Positions 1 through 8,912 of a stretch of DNA of 64,000 nucleotides are shown one piece after another. Source of the DNA: Scytonema tolypothrichoides VB-61278 (GTDB lineage: Bacteria; Cyanobacteriota; Cyanobacteriia; Cyanobacteriales; Nostocaceae); assembly GCF_000828085.3 (NCBI RefSeq), contig NZ_JXCA02000027.1:272608-336607 (forward strand), given 5' to 3'. Made by a program: the position numbers and the translations under genes. The notes under the pieces are model-generated. The model made no database searches. It was not told the DNA's origin and worked only from the letters and a program-made list of their open reading frames with translations. Numbering within the stretch: the stretch's first letter is position 1; the number at the start of each line of letters is the position of its first letter.

Positions 1-2053
1 GTGCTTCTGTTTGATCTTCAGCGACATCAAAGCCGAAGCCGCTACCACTCTTCTCGATCACCTTGGAACCGATGTTGGAAGTCAAAATCAGCAAGGTGTT
101 CTTGAAGTCTACGGTGCGACCTTTAGCATCGGTTAAGCGACCGTCTTCTAAAATTTGCAATAGCATATTAAAGACGTCGGGGTGTGCTTTTTCGATTTCG
201 TCGAAGAGCACGACTGTGTAAGGACGACGACGCACGGCTTCCGTCAGTTGACCGCCTTCGTTATATCCGACATAACCAGGAGGCGAACCAATCAGCTTGC
301 TGACGGTATGGCGTTCCATGTATTCCGACATATCTAGGCGAATCATCGCTTCTTCGGAACCGAAGAAGTAAGAAGCCAAAGCTTTTGCTAACTCGGTTTT
401 ACCTACACCTGTTGGACCAGAGAAAATGAAGCTAGCAATGGGTCGATTAGGATTTTTCAAACCGACACGAGCGCGACGAATTGCCCTTGAAACTGCTTTG
501 ACAGCATCTTCTTGACCAATCAAGCGTTGATGCAGGGTGTCTTCCATGTGCAGCAGCTTTTCGGATTCAGATTCGGTGAGTTTGTTCACCGGAACTCCAG
601 TCCAGGAAGCGACAATGTGAGCAATGTCTTCTTCCGTTACAACAGGTTCGTCACCTTCAGTGCGGGTAGAATTCGTTTTGCTTTGAGCAATGGCGCGAAT
701 TTCGGCTTTGATTTCCATCTCGCGATCGCGCAACTCCCCAGCTCTATCAAAGTCTTGAGCGCGGACTGCATCGTCTTTTTCTTTTAAAATCTGACGCAGT
801 TCTTTGTCCAATTCTTTCGCTGCGGGGGGTAATTGCGAGTTAATCAAGCGTACCCGACTTCCGGCTTCATCAATCAAGTCGATTGCTTTATCTGGGAGGT
901 AACGGTCACTGATATATCTATCAGATAACTTCGCTGCTGCAACCAAAGCTTCATCGGAGATTTTCAGCTTGTGGTGCTGTTCGTAGCGATCGCGCAGTCC
1001 ATAGAGAATCTCAATAGTTTCGTCTACTGACGGTTCACCCACCATGACTGGCTGGAAGCGACGCTCTAGGGCTGCATCCCGCTCGATGTGTTTGCGGTAT
1101 TCATCTAGAGTTGTGGCTCCAATACACTGCAATTCACCCCGCGCCAATGCTGGTTTGAGGATATTTGCTGCATCGATTGCGCCTTCTGCCGCACCTGCAC
1201 CAATTAAGGTGTGTACCTCGTCAATTACGAGAATGACATTGCCCGCCTGACGGATTTCATCCATAATTTTTTTCAGGCGTTCTTCAAATTCACCCCGGTA
1301 CTTGGTTCCTGCGACAAGTAGACCGATATCCAGAGTTACCACACGCTTGTCTTCTAAGATGTCCGGCACATCTTTATTAGCAATGCGTTGTGCTAAACCT
1401 TCGGCGATCGCGGTTTTACCTACCCCTGGTTCCCCAATTAGTACGGGATTATTTTTTGTCCGGCGACCCAAAATCTGGATCACACGTTCAATTTCTTTGG
1501 CGCGTCCCACCACCGGATCAAGCTTGCCATCCGCAGCCATTTGCGTCAGATTGGAGCCAAACTCGTCCAATGTTGGGGTTTTATTCCCGCGTGGTTGACC
1601 ACCAGCGCTCACCTCAGCTGTTTCTCCCAGCATTCGGATCACTTGGGTTCTTACCTTAGAAAGATCTACCCCTAGGTTTTCTAGCACTCTAGCTGCTACA
1701 CCTTCCCCTTCTCGGATCAAGCCCAACAGCAGATGCTCGGTGCCAATGTAGTTATGCCCTAATTGGCGCGCTTCTTCCAAGGATAGTTCCAGAACGCGCT
1801 TTGCCCGTGGCGTAAACGGAATTTCCACAGCGACAAAGCCAGAGCCTCGACCTATGATTTTTTCTACTTCAATCCGAGCGTCTTTGAGATTGACACCCAT
1901 AGACTTCAGCACCTTAGCCGCCACTCCGGTACCTTCTCCAATCAGACCCAAGAGGATCTGCTCGGTACCTACGAAATTATGCCCAAGACGGCGAGCTTCT
2001 TCTTGGGCTAGCATAATTACCTTTATGGCTTTTTCTGTGAAGCGTTCAAACAT
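1..2053 (-). CDS. clpC: ATP-dependent Clp protease ATP-binding subunit ClpC (partial)
   Basis: This is an HSP100/ClpC unfoldase, which feeds substrates to a ClpP-type peptidase in the cytosol. About 684 codons are present and the C-terminus lies beyond the left edge; the family is about 820 residues. The start is the ATG giving [12 protein letters not shown], the standard ClpC N-terminus. Two Clp N-domain repeats fill residues 1-150. The first AAA module has Walker [10 protein letters not shown] near residue 208 and Walker B VIDEVH near 276. A UVR-type helical linker lies near 424-445, which separates ClpC from ClpB. The second Walker [14 protein letters not shown] is near 547. I see no frameshift. 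The gene stands alone, divergent in context from nothing upstream except a ~395-bp spacer before rimI. Confidence 0.97.
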   Translation of the reverse strand, partial: MFERFTEKAIKVIMLAQEEARRLGHNFVGTEQILLGLIGEGTGVAAKVLKSMGVNLKDARIEVEKIIGRGSGFVAVEIPFTPRAKRVLELSLEEARQLGHNYIGTEHLLLGLIREGEGVAARVLENLGVDLSKVRTQVIRMLGETAEVSAGGQPRGNKTPTLDEFGSNLTQMAADGKLDPVVGRAKEIERVIQILGRRTKNNPVLIGEPGVGKTAIAEGLAQRIANKDVPDILEDKRVVTLDIGLLVAGTKYRGEFEERLKKIMDEIRQAGNVILVIDEVHTLIGAGAAEGAIDAANILKPALARGELQCIGATTLDEYRKHIERDAALERRFQPVMVGEPSVDETIEILYGLRDRYEQHHKLKISDEALVAAAKLSDRYISDRYLPDKAIDLIDEAGSRVRLINSQLPPAAKELDKELRQILKEKDDAVRAQDFDRAGELRDREMEIKAEIRAIAQSKTNSTRTEGDEPVVTEEDIAHIVASWTGVPVNKLTESESEKLLHMEDTLHQRLIGQEDAVKAVSRAIRRARVGLKNPNRPIASFIFSGPTGVGKTELAKALASYFFGSEEAMIRLDMSEYMERHTVSKLIGSPPGYVGYNEGGQLTEAVRRRPYTVVLFDEIEKAHPDVFNMLLQILEDGRLTDAKGRTVDFKNTLLILTSNIGSKVIEKSGSGFGFDVAEDQTEA

Positions 2054-2448
2054 ATGGCATTCATCCCATCACCTGCGTCGTGCCGGTACGCTGATTTTAG
2101 CACAGGCTAAGATTGCGGATGCTTGTATAAACAAATAGACATCCGACAATGCTTGACCCAAGTTGATGGGGCAATTGCTAATTTTTCATGACTTTTATTT
2201 AATTTTCTTTACTGTTGTGCGGTCAGTGTGCTGAGGAGCGTAATCTTGTTTACCTTTTCAGGCTTAACCACGGATAATTAGTGGCTGGATTGAAAAGTTT
2301 TTTCTTCAATCCCAAATAACACCTAATATCATATTCTCAGTTTCATCTCAAGTGGTTTTGGAACTTTATGAGAATTTCTTATACAAGATTAGAAATCAGA
2401 CAAAAAAAATCATCAAAAGAGCCAAGTAAGAAGCGCATGATGACCGAC
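2054..2448. other. Intergenic region upstream of clpC
   Basis: AT-rich spacer of about 395 bases between the clpC start and the rimI stop. It must hold the clpC promoter on the minus strand. I see no convincing ORF, RNA gene, CIRCE-like inverted repeat or strong hairpin terminator in it. Confidence 0.5.
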
Positions 2449-2988
2449 TTATGACCCAGACGCTTTTGTCAAGCGATCGCTAATGATTGTATCCCAGTCA
2501 TGTAAAGTTTTCTGAAATTGTGGCTGTTGTAAATCTCCAAGCCAAAATATCAGCGCGTCTTCATCGTTATCTTTGTAATAGCGCCGCCGCCGACCAGCTA
2601 TTTTAAAGCCAAATTTTTCATATAAAGAAATTGCCGCTGCATTAGAAGCTCGGACTTCCAGGGTCGCTCGCTCCAAACCGCGTTTGCAAGCAGTCTTCAG
2701 CACAGAATACAAAAGAGCCTGTCCAAAGCCTTGGCGATGGTATTGAGGATGAACCGCCAAGATAGTGATGTGAGCTTCATCTAAAATTGACCAAAAACAA
2801 CTTATTCCCAGTAGCTTGACAACAGAGACACGGGAGAACAAACCCAGTAAATCACTGTTAGGGCTATCTAACTCGCGTTGGTAACCTTCGAGAGTCCATA
2901 AACCACCGAAGCAGATTTGGTCGAGTTCTAGCACTGCACTCAAATCTGCTGAAGTTAGGTGTTTGATTTCTAATTCTAATTTGCTCAC
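2449..2988 (-). CDS. rimI: Ribosomal-protein-alanine N-acetyltransferase RimI-like (GNAT)
   Basis: GNAT acetyltransferase of 179 residues, of the type that acetylates the N-terminal alanine of ribosomal protein S18 using acetyl-CoA. The acetyl-CoA-binding motif A is clear near residues 75-95 (AVHPQYHRQGFGQALL), followed by LEVRASNAAAISLYEKFGF, the typical RimI motif B. The start is a GTG (MSKLELEIKHL). The C-terminus is about 20 residues longer than short bacterial RimI proteins, which is common in cyanobacteria. It is transcribed divergently from lysA across a 90-base gap. The substrate is inferred from family resemblance; another protein-N-terminal substrate is possible. Confidence 0.88.
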   Translation of the reverse strand: MSKLELEIKHLTSADLSAVLELDQICFGGLWTLEGYQRELDSPNSDLLGLFSRVSVVKLLGISCFWSILDEAHITILAVHPQYHRQGFGQALLYSVLKTACKRGLERATLEVRASNAAAISLYEKFGFKIAGRRRRYYKDNDEDALIFWLGDLQQPQFQKTLHDWDTIISDRLTKASGS

Positions 2989-3078
2989 ACTTGTTCGTAA
3001 TGGTACAAGGGCTTTGTAAACTGAGAAGCGGAGGAATTACTCACGCCTATAATTTAGACAAGGACAACTCTTATAGTT

Positions 3079-4485
3079 ATGGTATCGACACACCCTGCTG
3101 GGGTTCAACATTCTGGTAGTCAGTATTTACCACAAACAAACCCTCAAAACATAAGTCTTTCACCAAATCAGCAACTTCTGCCGTTAACAGCCAGAGTTAA
3201 CAATCATGATCATCTCGAAATTGGCGGTTGTGATGTCACAACGCTAGTTGAACAATTTGGTTCACCGCTATATATTTTAGATGAGCAAACCCTGCGAACA
3301 GCTTGTCGTCAGTATCAAGACAGCTTCAAGCGTTACTACAAGGGTGAATCTCAGGTACTGTACGCTTCCAAGGCGTGGAGTTGTATTTCTGTTTGTGCGA
3401 TCGCACACGATGCTGGTTTAGGAATAGATGTCGTCTCTGGGGGTGAACTCTACACAGCCCTGAGTGCGGGTGTCAATCCTGATAAAATCTACTTCCACGG
3501 CAATAATAAATCTCACCAAGAACTGACTTTTGCCATTGAGTCTGGCTGCATCATTGTAGTAGATAACTGGTATGAGTTACGTACTTTGGTGGAGATAGCC
3601 ACGGAAGCAGCAGGAGAATCTCCTATCCGCATCATGTTGCGATTAACACCCGGCATTGAATGTCACACACATGAATATATTCGTACGGGACATTTAGATA
3701 GCAAATTTGGCTTTGATCCCAATCAACTAGATGATTTGTTTACTTTTGTGAGTCAACAATCTATCATTAACTGTCTGGGATTACACGCTCACATAGGTTC
3801 CCAAATTTTTGAACGTCAACCGCATCAAGATTTAGCTGCGGTGATGATGCAGTGGATGAATAAAGCTGCTGGGTATGGTTTATCGATCAAAGAGTTGAAT
3901 GTGGGAGGCGGCTTAGGGATTAAGTATACAGAATCGGATGATCCACCTAGCATTGAAGAATGGGTGAAACCGATTTGTGAAGTTATTCAACAAGCAAGTG
4001 AAGCAAACAATTTGCCTTTGCCCAAATTATTATCTGAACCAGGGCGTTCACTGATTGGAACAGCTTGTGTGACAGCATACTCTGTTGGCTCATCCAAGGT
4101 TATTCCAGAAATACGTACCTATGTAGCAGTTGATGGGGGAATGTCTGACAATCCACGCCCAATCACATACCAGTCTGTATATCGCGCAGTCGTTGCTAAC
4201 CGAATGTCGGCTCCACTTACAGAAAGTGTAACAATAGCTGGCAAACATTGTGAATCTGGGGATATTCTAATAAAAGATGCCCGAGTGCCAAAAATTGAAT
4301 CTGGGGATATTCTTGTAGTTATTGCGACTGGTGCTTACAATTACAGTATGGCATCTAACTACAATCGTCTGCCCCGACCGGCAGCTGTTATAGTAGCGAA
4401 TGGCGAAGCAAACTTGATTTTGCGACGCGAAACTTATCAGGACCTAATTCGACAGGACTGCCTACCGCAAAGACTTAAAAGCTAG
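3079..4485 (+). CDS. lysA: Diaminopimelate decarboxylase
   Basis: PLP enzyme that decarboxylates meso-diaminopimelate to L-lysine, the last step of lysine synthesis. Its substrate is also the peptidoglycan cross-linking residue. The 468-residue protein has a fold-III TIM barrel with the PLP lysine in VLYASKAWSC (about residue 95), the HxHIGSQI motif in GLHAHIGSQIF, a glycine-rich phosphate loop NVGGGLGIKY, the EPGRSL motif, and the C-terminal CESGDIL and GAYNYSMASNYN motifs. The ~50-residue N-terminal extension before HLEIGG is usual for cyanobacterial LysA. A TATAAT hexamer lies at 3048-3053, about 25 bases before the ATG, but no good -35 box accompanies it. Next downstream on the same strand are cdaA and uppS. 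Confidence 0.97.
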   Translation: MVSTHPAGVQHSGSQYLPQTNPQNISLSPNQQLLPLTARVNNHDHLEIGGCDVTTLVEQFGSPLYILDEQTLRTACRQYQDSFKRYYKGESQVLYASKAWSCISVCAIAHDAGLGIDVVSGGELYTALSAGVNPDKIYFHGNNKSHQELTFAIESGCIIVVDNWYELRTLVEIATEAAGESPIRIMLRLTPGIECHTHEYIRTGHLDSKFGFDPNQLDDLFTFVSQQSIINCLGLHAHIGSQIFERQPHQDLAAVMMQWMNKAAGYGLSIKELNVGGGLGIKYTESDDPPSIEEWVKPICEVIQQASEANNLPLPKLLSEPGRSLIGTACVTAYSVGSSKVIPEIRTYVAVDGGMSDNPRPITYQSVYRAVVANRMSAPLTESVTIAGKHCESGDILIKDARVPKIESGDILVVIATGAYNYSMASNYNRLPRPAAVIVANGEANLILRRETYQDLIRQDCLPQRLKS

Positions 4486-4815
4486 TTATTAGGAGCCACT
4501 GAGTCCTTGGAGGTTTCCTGCAAAGATTGCTGTGGAATTAGGCAGTGCGCCCTTTCGGGTTTCCCGACAGTCGCGCAACTGCCGTAGGCGCAAGCGTACG
4601 CTAAAGGTATACGCACAAGCGTCCCAACGCGAGTAGCGTGTTAGCTCTTGCCTCCAGGAGGCACGTGAACACAGAACACAGAAGCAATGCTTACTGGCAT
4701 TGCCCGTGCCAGTGGACTGTAGAAGGCACGCAACTGGCGTTTATTAATTAATCACGCACTTGAGCTGTTAACTGTTGACTTACTTTATTAGAGGCAAAAG
4801 GTTAAATCCAGAGTC
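4486..4815. repeat. Intergenic region with GC-rich interspersed repeat
   Basis: Spacer of 330 bases between lysA and cdaA. Positions about 4540-4690 carry short GC-rich palindromic units (GCGCAAGCGTACGC-like, CGCAAGCGTCCCAACGCG-like) of a kind seen again near 18400, 36150 and 9060 in this window. No ORF is supportable. The final ~60 bases are AT-rich and presumably hold the cdaA promoter. Confidence 0.55.
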
Positions 4816-5742
4816 ATGGGAGATTGGTGGACGCAATGGCTGGCAAACCTAGGAAGGTCACAGTCCTTGCTGATTGGGACTCTGGATATTGGGTTAGTAC
4901 TGGCGCTGACGTACATGATACTTGTTATTATTAGTGAGCGCCGGACATTGTGGATGGTTCGGGGATTTATTATTCTGATGCTCGCATCAGCAATCAGTAG
5001 CAGATTACATTTACAACTGCTAAACTTTGTACTCGAAAAGTTAGTAATTGGCTGTGCTGTGGCAATGGCGGTTGCTCTTCAATCAGAGTTCCGCCGATTT
5101 TTGGAACAGTTAGGACGCGGCGAATTCCAGCAGTTGTTTCAACCCTCCCGTCTGGCGATTCCCAAATACAATAGTGTCATTGATGAAATTGTTGATGCTG
5201 TTAGAGAACTGTCAAAAAATCGAATTGGAGCTTTGCTCATTTTGGAAACCACTGATCCTATTGATGAGCGGGATTTTTCTGTGCCAGGAGTAAAGCTGAA
5301 TGCCGAAGTGTCAAAGGAACTTATACAGACAATATTTCAGCCGAAAACTTTATTACACGATGGGGCGACGTTAATTCGTGGCTCACGGATTGTAGCATCA
5401 GGTATAATTTTACCGTTATCGGGACGCACAGCCTCACGCCAGTTGGGAACACGCCACCGAGCGGCGATGGGAATTACTGAGCGGGTCGAAAATTGCATTT
5501 GTGTCGTTGTATCAGAAGAAACGGGTTCTATTTCTTTAGCGGAACGAGGAATCTTAAATAGACCGCTGACAATCACGAAGCTCAAAGAGTCTCTTGAGAC
5601 TCGCTTTTCCCCAAATGTAGATCGGGAAGCAGTTGCTCCTGATTTGTTAAGTTTGGGTCGTCAAATTCGTAGTAAGGTACTAGCACTGTTTTCACGTTTA
5701 CTCGGATTACCATCGACCGCTTCGCGACGAGATAAAAAATGA
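4816..5742 (+). CDS. cdaA: Diadenylate cyclase CdaA (c-di-AMP synthase)
   Basis: Membrane-bound diadenylate cyclase that condenses two ATP into cyclic di-AMP, a second messenger for potassium/osmotic balance and cell-wall homeostasis. The protein has 308 residues. Three hydrophobic helices occupy about residues 20-88, then a DisA_N catalytic domain follows. Its two signature motifs are present: DGA in LLHDGATLI (about residue 180) and RHR in GTRHRAAMG (about 213). The ATG at 4816 gives the standard length. The stop overlaps the uppS start by 4 nt (ATGA), so the two genes are very likely co-translated. No CdaR/YbbR-domain gene lies beside it, unlike in Firmicutes. Confidence 0.96.
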   Translation: MGDWWTQWLANLGRSQSLLIGTLDIGLVLALTYMILVIISERRTLWMVRGFIILMLASAISSRLHLQLLNFVLEKLVIGCAVAMAVALQSEFRRFLEQLGRGEFQQLFQPSRLAIPKYNSVIDEIVDAVRELSKNRIGALLILETTDPIDERDFSVPGVKLNAEVSKELIQTIFQPKTLLHDGATLIRGSRIVASGIILPLSGRTASRQLGTRHRAAMGITERVENCICVVVSEETGSISLAERGILNRPLTITKLKESLETRFSPNVDREAVAPDLLSLGRQIRSKVLALFSRLLGLPSTASRRDKK

Positions 5743-6488
5743 CAGCACAACACACTGAACTGCGAGATTTGCCCTCTGACTTGAAACAAGAATTATTGCC
5801 CAGACACGTTGCGGTCATTATGGATGGCAATGGTCGATGGGCTAAGCGTCAAGGTCTACCCCGGATTATGGGTCATAAAGCTGGTGTAGATGCGCTGAAA
5901 AATTTACTACGTTGTTGTGATGATTGGGGAATTGGGGCGCTCACAGCTTATGCTTTTTCCACTGAGAACTGGGGAAGACCGACCGAAGAAGTCGATTTTT
6001 TGATGACTCTATTTCAGCGAGTTTTGCGCCAAGAACTGCGCGAAATGATGAAGGAGAATGTTCAAATTAGATTTGTCGGTAATTTGAGCGTTTTACCCCG
6101 TCCGCTTCAAGAAGAAATCTCTCATTCAATGGAAGCAACAAGAAACAATCGCGGTATAAAATTCACAGTCGCAACCAATTACGGAGGTAGACAGGAGATT
6201 TTACAGGCATGCCGTACAATTGCTCATAAAGCACAGCAAGGTTTACTTCAACCAGATGAAATTGATGAGGAAACATTTGAACGTCACCTCTACACAGAAG
6301 GCGTTTGTGACCCAGATTTATTAATCCGTACAAGTGGGGAAATGCGAGTCTCAAATTTCCTTCTCTGGCAAATTGCTTATGCAGAAATTTATATCACAGA
6401 AGCTCTGTGGCCTGATTTTAACCGCAATGAATTTCATCGCGCCCTGTGCGCTTATCAGCAACGAGAGCGTAGGTTTGGCAAAGTGTAA
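5739..6488 (+). CDS. uppS: Isoprenyl transferase (undecaprenyl diphosphate synthase)
   Basis: Cis-prenyltransferase of 249 residues that elongates farnesyl diphosphate with isopentenyl diphosphate to the C55 lipid carrier used for peptidoglycan and surface polysaccharide export. The catalytic Asp motif MDGNGRWA lies at residues 28-35, the ENW motif at STENWGRP, and the C-terminal signature [17 protein letters not shown] near residue 195. The usual Q in TSGEQR is M here, a minor substitution. The start overlaps cdaA by 4 nt. The placement after a c-di-AMP synthase and lysA fits an envelope-precursor gene group. Confidence 0.97.
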   Translation: MTAQHTELRDLPSDLKQELLPRHVAVIMDGNGRWAKRQGLPRIMGHKAGVDALKNLLRCCDDWGIGALTAYAFSTENWGRPTEEVDFLMTLFQRVLRQELREMMKENVQIRFVGNLSVLPRPLQEEISHSMEATRNNRGIKFTVATNYGGRQEILQACRTIAHKAQQGLLQPDEIDEETFERHLYTEGVCDPDLLIRTSGEMRVSNFLLWQIAYAEIYITEALWPDFNRNEFHRALCAYQQRERRFGKV

Positions 6489-6652
6489 GAAGAGGGGATG
6501 AGGAGGGGAGATGTTGGCAGGGAGAAAGGGAGACGAAGAGCTAATGTCCATTAACTTTTCTTCCCCCCCCAGCAAGATCGCAAGATCGCCCTGTTTCCTC
6601 TTGTGACCTCACTTCCACACTTTCACACTCCCTTATCTGGTCTATCCTTGTT

Positions 6653-6937
6653 CTAGGGTCCTGAAAAAACAGCTCGTTCTACGTCTTCTCGACTGAGGGA
6701 ATACTTGAAGGCGCGCTGGATATCTTGTCCATCATCTCCAGCTTCGAGATATCGCACGATGATTTGCTCAATATCTAGCGAAAGTTCTGCTTGCCAAGTA
6801 GAACGCACAAGCCGCCAGCAATGCAGTTGTTTTTCGTCTCGTTCACAACCTTGCTCTCTCAACCAATATTCAATTTGGGGGAGAGGATGGTTGTATAAGG
6901 GTGTTTCTGGGGGAGGTAGTGCCATAAGTTCAGTCAA
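6653..6937 (-). CDS. DUF3143 family protein
   Basis: Small soluble protein of 94 residues, recognised as the cyanobacterial conserved family DUF3143 by its N-terminal PLYNHPLPQIEYWL segment and the charged DGQDIQRAFKYSLSREDVE segment. No enzymatic motif or membrane segment is visible and its function is unknown. It is followed on the minus strand, in the opposite direction of uppS, by only intergenic DNA. Upstream is the membrane J-domain gene, separated by a heptamer-repeat tract. The conserved neighbourhood with J-protein genes suggests, but does not show, a role linked to the chaperones. Confidence 0.8.
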   Translation of the reverse strand: MTELMALPPPETPLYNHPLPQIEYWLREQGCERDEKQLHCWRLVRSTWQAELSLDIEQIIVRYLEAGDDGQDIQRAFKYSLSREDVERAVFSGP

Positions 6938-6977
6938 TAGTCAATAGTTAAAAGTTAAAAGTCAAAAGTTAAAAAAT
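6931..6977. repeat. Short tandem heptamer-like repeat tract
   Basis: Degenerate tandem units of the AGTCAAT / AGTTAAA type fill the gap between the DUF3143 gene and the J-protein gene. This is the cyanobacterial STRR class of simple repeat. It overlaps the DUF3143 start region, so it may form its 5' untranslated leader. Confidence 0.7.
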
Positions 6978-6982
6978 AATTT

Positions 6983-7537
6983 TTAATTTAGAATTTCTGA
7001 AGGGATAGTTGGTTGAGAAATACTGGTATTGGGTTGTTGTATTGCTGGGGTATGCACTCGTTGTGTTTGAAAGGCACCTTCACCACGGGTTAAACCGATG
7101 GCGATCGCTAACAACAAGCAACCCAGAAGTGTCAATCCTAGAATAAACAAAGCAAATATTTCACCAGGGCTGAGTGGGCGATCGCTGGCATCAAGGTAAG
7201 CAGATTTAGACCAATCGTAAGAATCGGAAACTGGGTGATTCAAGTCGAGGGGTGCTTGGATGACTCCAAAGCGCGAATAACCAATTTTCAGGTCGTAGCT
7301 AAACCGTCTTTCTGGGTTGCTGAGAGTGGCGTACGCCTCGTTAAGTTGCTGAAATTTGCCAGTAGCGACAGCAGTGGGTAATTTTGTGGTATCTGGATGA
7401 TAGTGCTTGCTCAATTCCCGGTAAGCACGACGGATTTCGATTACCGATGCTGAGGGATGTAATCCTAGAAGGGAGTAATAGGTTGGTTTGCTGCTTTGTG
7501 GCATTGCCCCATTTTGATTCACAGCCGTTTCACTCAC
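6983..7537 (-). CDS. J-domain protein with C-terminal membrane anchor
   Basis: Co-chaperone of 184 residues. A J domain spans about residues 19-83 with the essential HPD tripeptide in KHYHPDTTK. The middle segment is hydrophilic. One hydrophobic helix near residues 128-150 (FALFILGLTLLGCLLLAIAIG) should anchor it to a membrane with the J domain on the cytosolic side. There is no zinc-finger or substrate-binding C-terminal domain, so it probably stimulates an Hsp70 ATPase at a membrane rather than binding clients itself. The dnaK gene lies on the same strand 1.4 kb upstream, which makes that DnaK a likely partner. Confidence 0.88.
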   Translation of the reverse strand: MSETAVNQNGAMPQSSKPTYYSLLGLHPSASVIEIRRAYRELSKHYHPDTTKLPTAVATGKFQQLNEAYATLSNPERRFSYDLKIGYSRFGVIQAPLDLNHPVSDSYDWSKSAYLDASDRPLSPGEIFALFILGLTLLGCLLLAIAIGLTRGEGAFQTQRVHTPAIQQPNTSISQPTIPSEILN

Positions 7538-7577
7538 CTAGCTAAACGTTTTTTATAATATTCTAAACCTAATTATT

Positions 7578-7603
7578 CCCTTCGGCTCCGCTCAGGGTGA
7601 ACC
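7578..7603 (+). repeat. Inverted copy 1 of a 26-bp interspersed repeat
   Basis: The segment starting CCCTTCGGCTCCGCTCAGGG pairs, as an inverted copy with about 23 of 26 matches, with 8847-8872. The two copies bracket the DnaJ-like gene. Confidence 0.7.
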
Positions 7604-7693
7604 CTCAGCAGTTTAAAGCCGTCATGAGTCTGTGATTGCTTGTTGGTTGTGAGTTGTCAAAAACGACTACCAACAATTAACGATTAATCATCC

Positions 7694-8683
7694 CTACTTT
7701 ACCAAATCCGCGCGGGGTTTAAAGGTTTCTATCTGCCGTAACTTTTCGTAAAGTTCACGTTCTTGCTCACTAATATTTTTCGGGGCTACGATCTGAATTT
7801 CTACCAATTGGTCACCACGTTCACCGTTTTCCTTGGGGTAGCCTTTGTTGGCAAGACGGAACCGTTGACCTGAACGTACACCAGGGGGAATAGACATTTT
7901 TACTGGTCCGTCTAGAGTTGGTGCTTCTATCTGTCCTCCTAAAACTGCTTCAATGGGAGTAACTGGTACCTGACAAAAGACATTTGAGCCTTCTATTTTA
8001 AATAAATAATGAGGGTTGACTGTAATTTTTAAATATAAATCGCCATCATTGATACCTTGGTTTTTGAGGCGGATGGTTTGACCTGTGACCATACCGGGAG
8101 GCATATTGACTTCAAGCGATCGCCCATCTTCCAAACGAATCCTCTCGGTTCCACCTTTGTATGCTTTTTCCAAAGGTAGGGTCAGTCTTGCTTCTATATC
8201 TCGACGAGTGGGGCGAGAATTAACTGTATATTGAACTTTTCTGTTTGTGGAACTGAAGGGATCACTCTCCACTCCAGTTGTGGAAGTTCCATTTTTGGTG
8301 TCTTTGCGAACACCTACACCAATGACTTGATTGATAAAACTATCAAAATCAGGATATCTACCAGGATCTACCTCTTGATTGCGCGTACGACCGTTAGTAC
8401 GATTCCAGCCATTTTCTCGTGATGCTGCTTGTTTATCAAAACCTTTTTGTTTCCAAAAACGACTAAATTGGTCGTATTGCGCCCGTTTCGCTGGGTCGGA
8501 AAGTACTTCATAAGCCTCTCCGATATCCTTAAATTTTTCTTCTGCTGCTTTGTTTCCTGGATTGAGGTCTGGGTGATATTGACGCGCTAACCGTCGATAG
8601 TTCTTTTTGAGATCTTCATTTGACGCATCTTTCGTTACTCCTAAAATCTCGTAGTAATCCCGAAAATTCTGCAAATTTGGCAT
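7694..8683 (-). CDS. DnaJ/CbpA-like co-chaperone without zinc finger (DnaJ3-like)
   Basis: Type II J-protein of 329 residues. The J domain covers residues 8-72 with HPD in [11 protein letters not shown] glycine/asparagine-containing linker follows to about residue 150. The C-terminal substrate-binding domain (DnaJ_C) runs from about 165 to 315, with [16 protein letters not shown] and [16 protein letters not shown] as its two repeats. The CxxCxGxG zinc finger is absent. The dnaK gene ends about 230 bases upstream on the same strand; adjacency of dnaK3 and dnaJ3 is a known cyanobacterial arrangement, which supports a dedicated pair. The assignment to DnaJ3 rests on this context and length. Confidence 0.92.
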   Translation of the reverse strand: MPNLQNFRDYYEILGVTKDASNEDLKKNYRRLARQYHPDLNPGNKAAEEKFKDIGEAYEVLSDPAKRAQYDQFSRFWKQKGFDKQAASRENGWNRTNGRTRNQEVDPGRYPDFDSFINQVIGVGVRKDTKNGTSTTGVESDPFSSTNRKVQYTVNSRPTRRDIEARLTLPLEKAYKGGTERIRLEDGRSLEVNMPPGMVTGQTIRLKNQGINDGDLYLKITVNPHYLFKIEGSNVFCQVPVTPIEAVLGGQIEAPTLDGPVKMSIPPGVRSGQRFRLANKGYPKENGERGDQLVEIQIVAPKNISEQERELYEKLRQIETFKPRADLVK

Positions 8684-8846
8684 AGTTTCAGTTGTTTATC
8701 TTTAATTTTTAAACTTTAACTTTTTTACTGGCTATTCATTAATTCTTGAACGACTAACTAATTACCTATTACCTCTTACGAATGACTCAATCCGAATTTG
8801 AAATCAACCTTTTTCTCTTGATTCCATTTATGAGGACTTTATTTGA

Positions 8847-8872
8847 GGTTCACCCTGAACGTAGCCGAAGGG
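8847..8872 (-). repeat. Inverted copy 2 of a 26-bp interspersed repeat
   Basis: Reverse-complement partner of 7578-7603 (GGTTCACCCTGAACGTAGCC start). Just beside it, 8880-8895 forms a GGCGGG/CCCGCC hairpin with a 4-base loop. Neither is followed by a T-run on the minus strand, so this is not a typical terminator for dnaK. Confidence 0.7.
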
Positions 8873-8912
8873 TACTAGGGGCGGGGTTTCCCGCCTTAAT
8901 ATCTATCAGACG

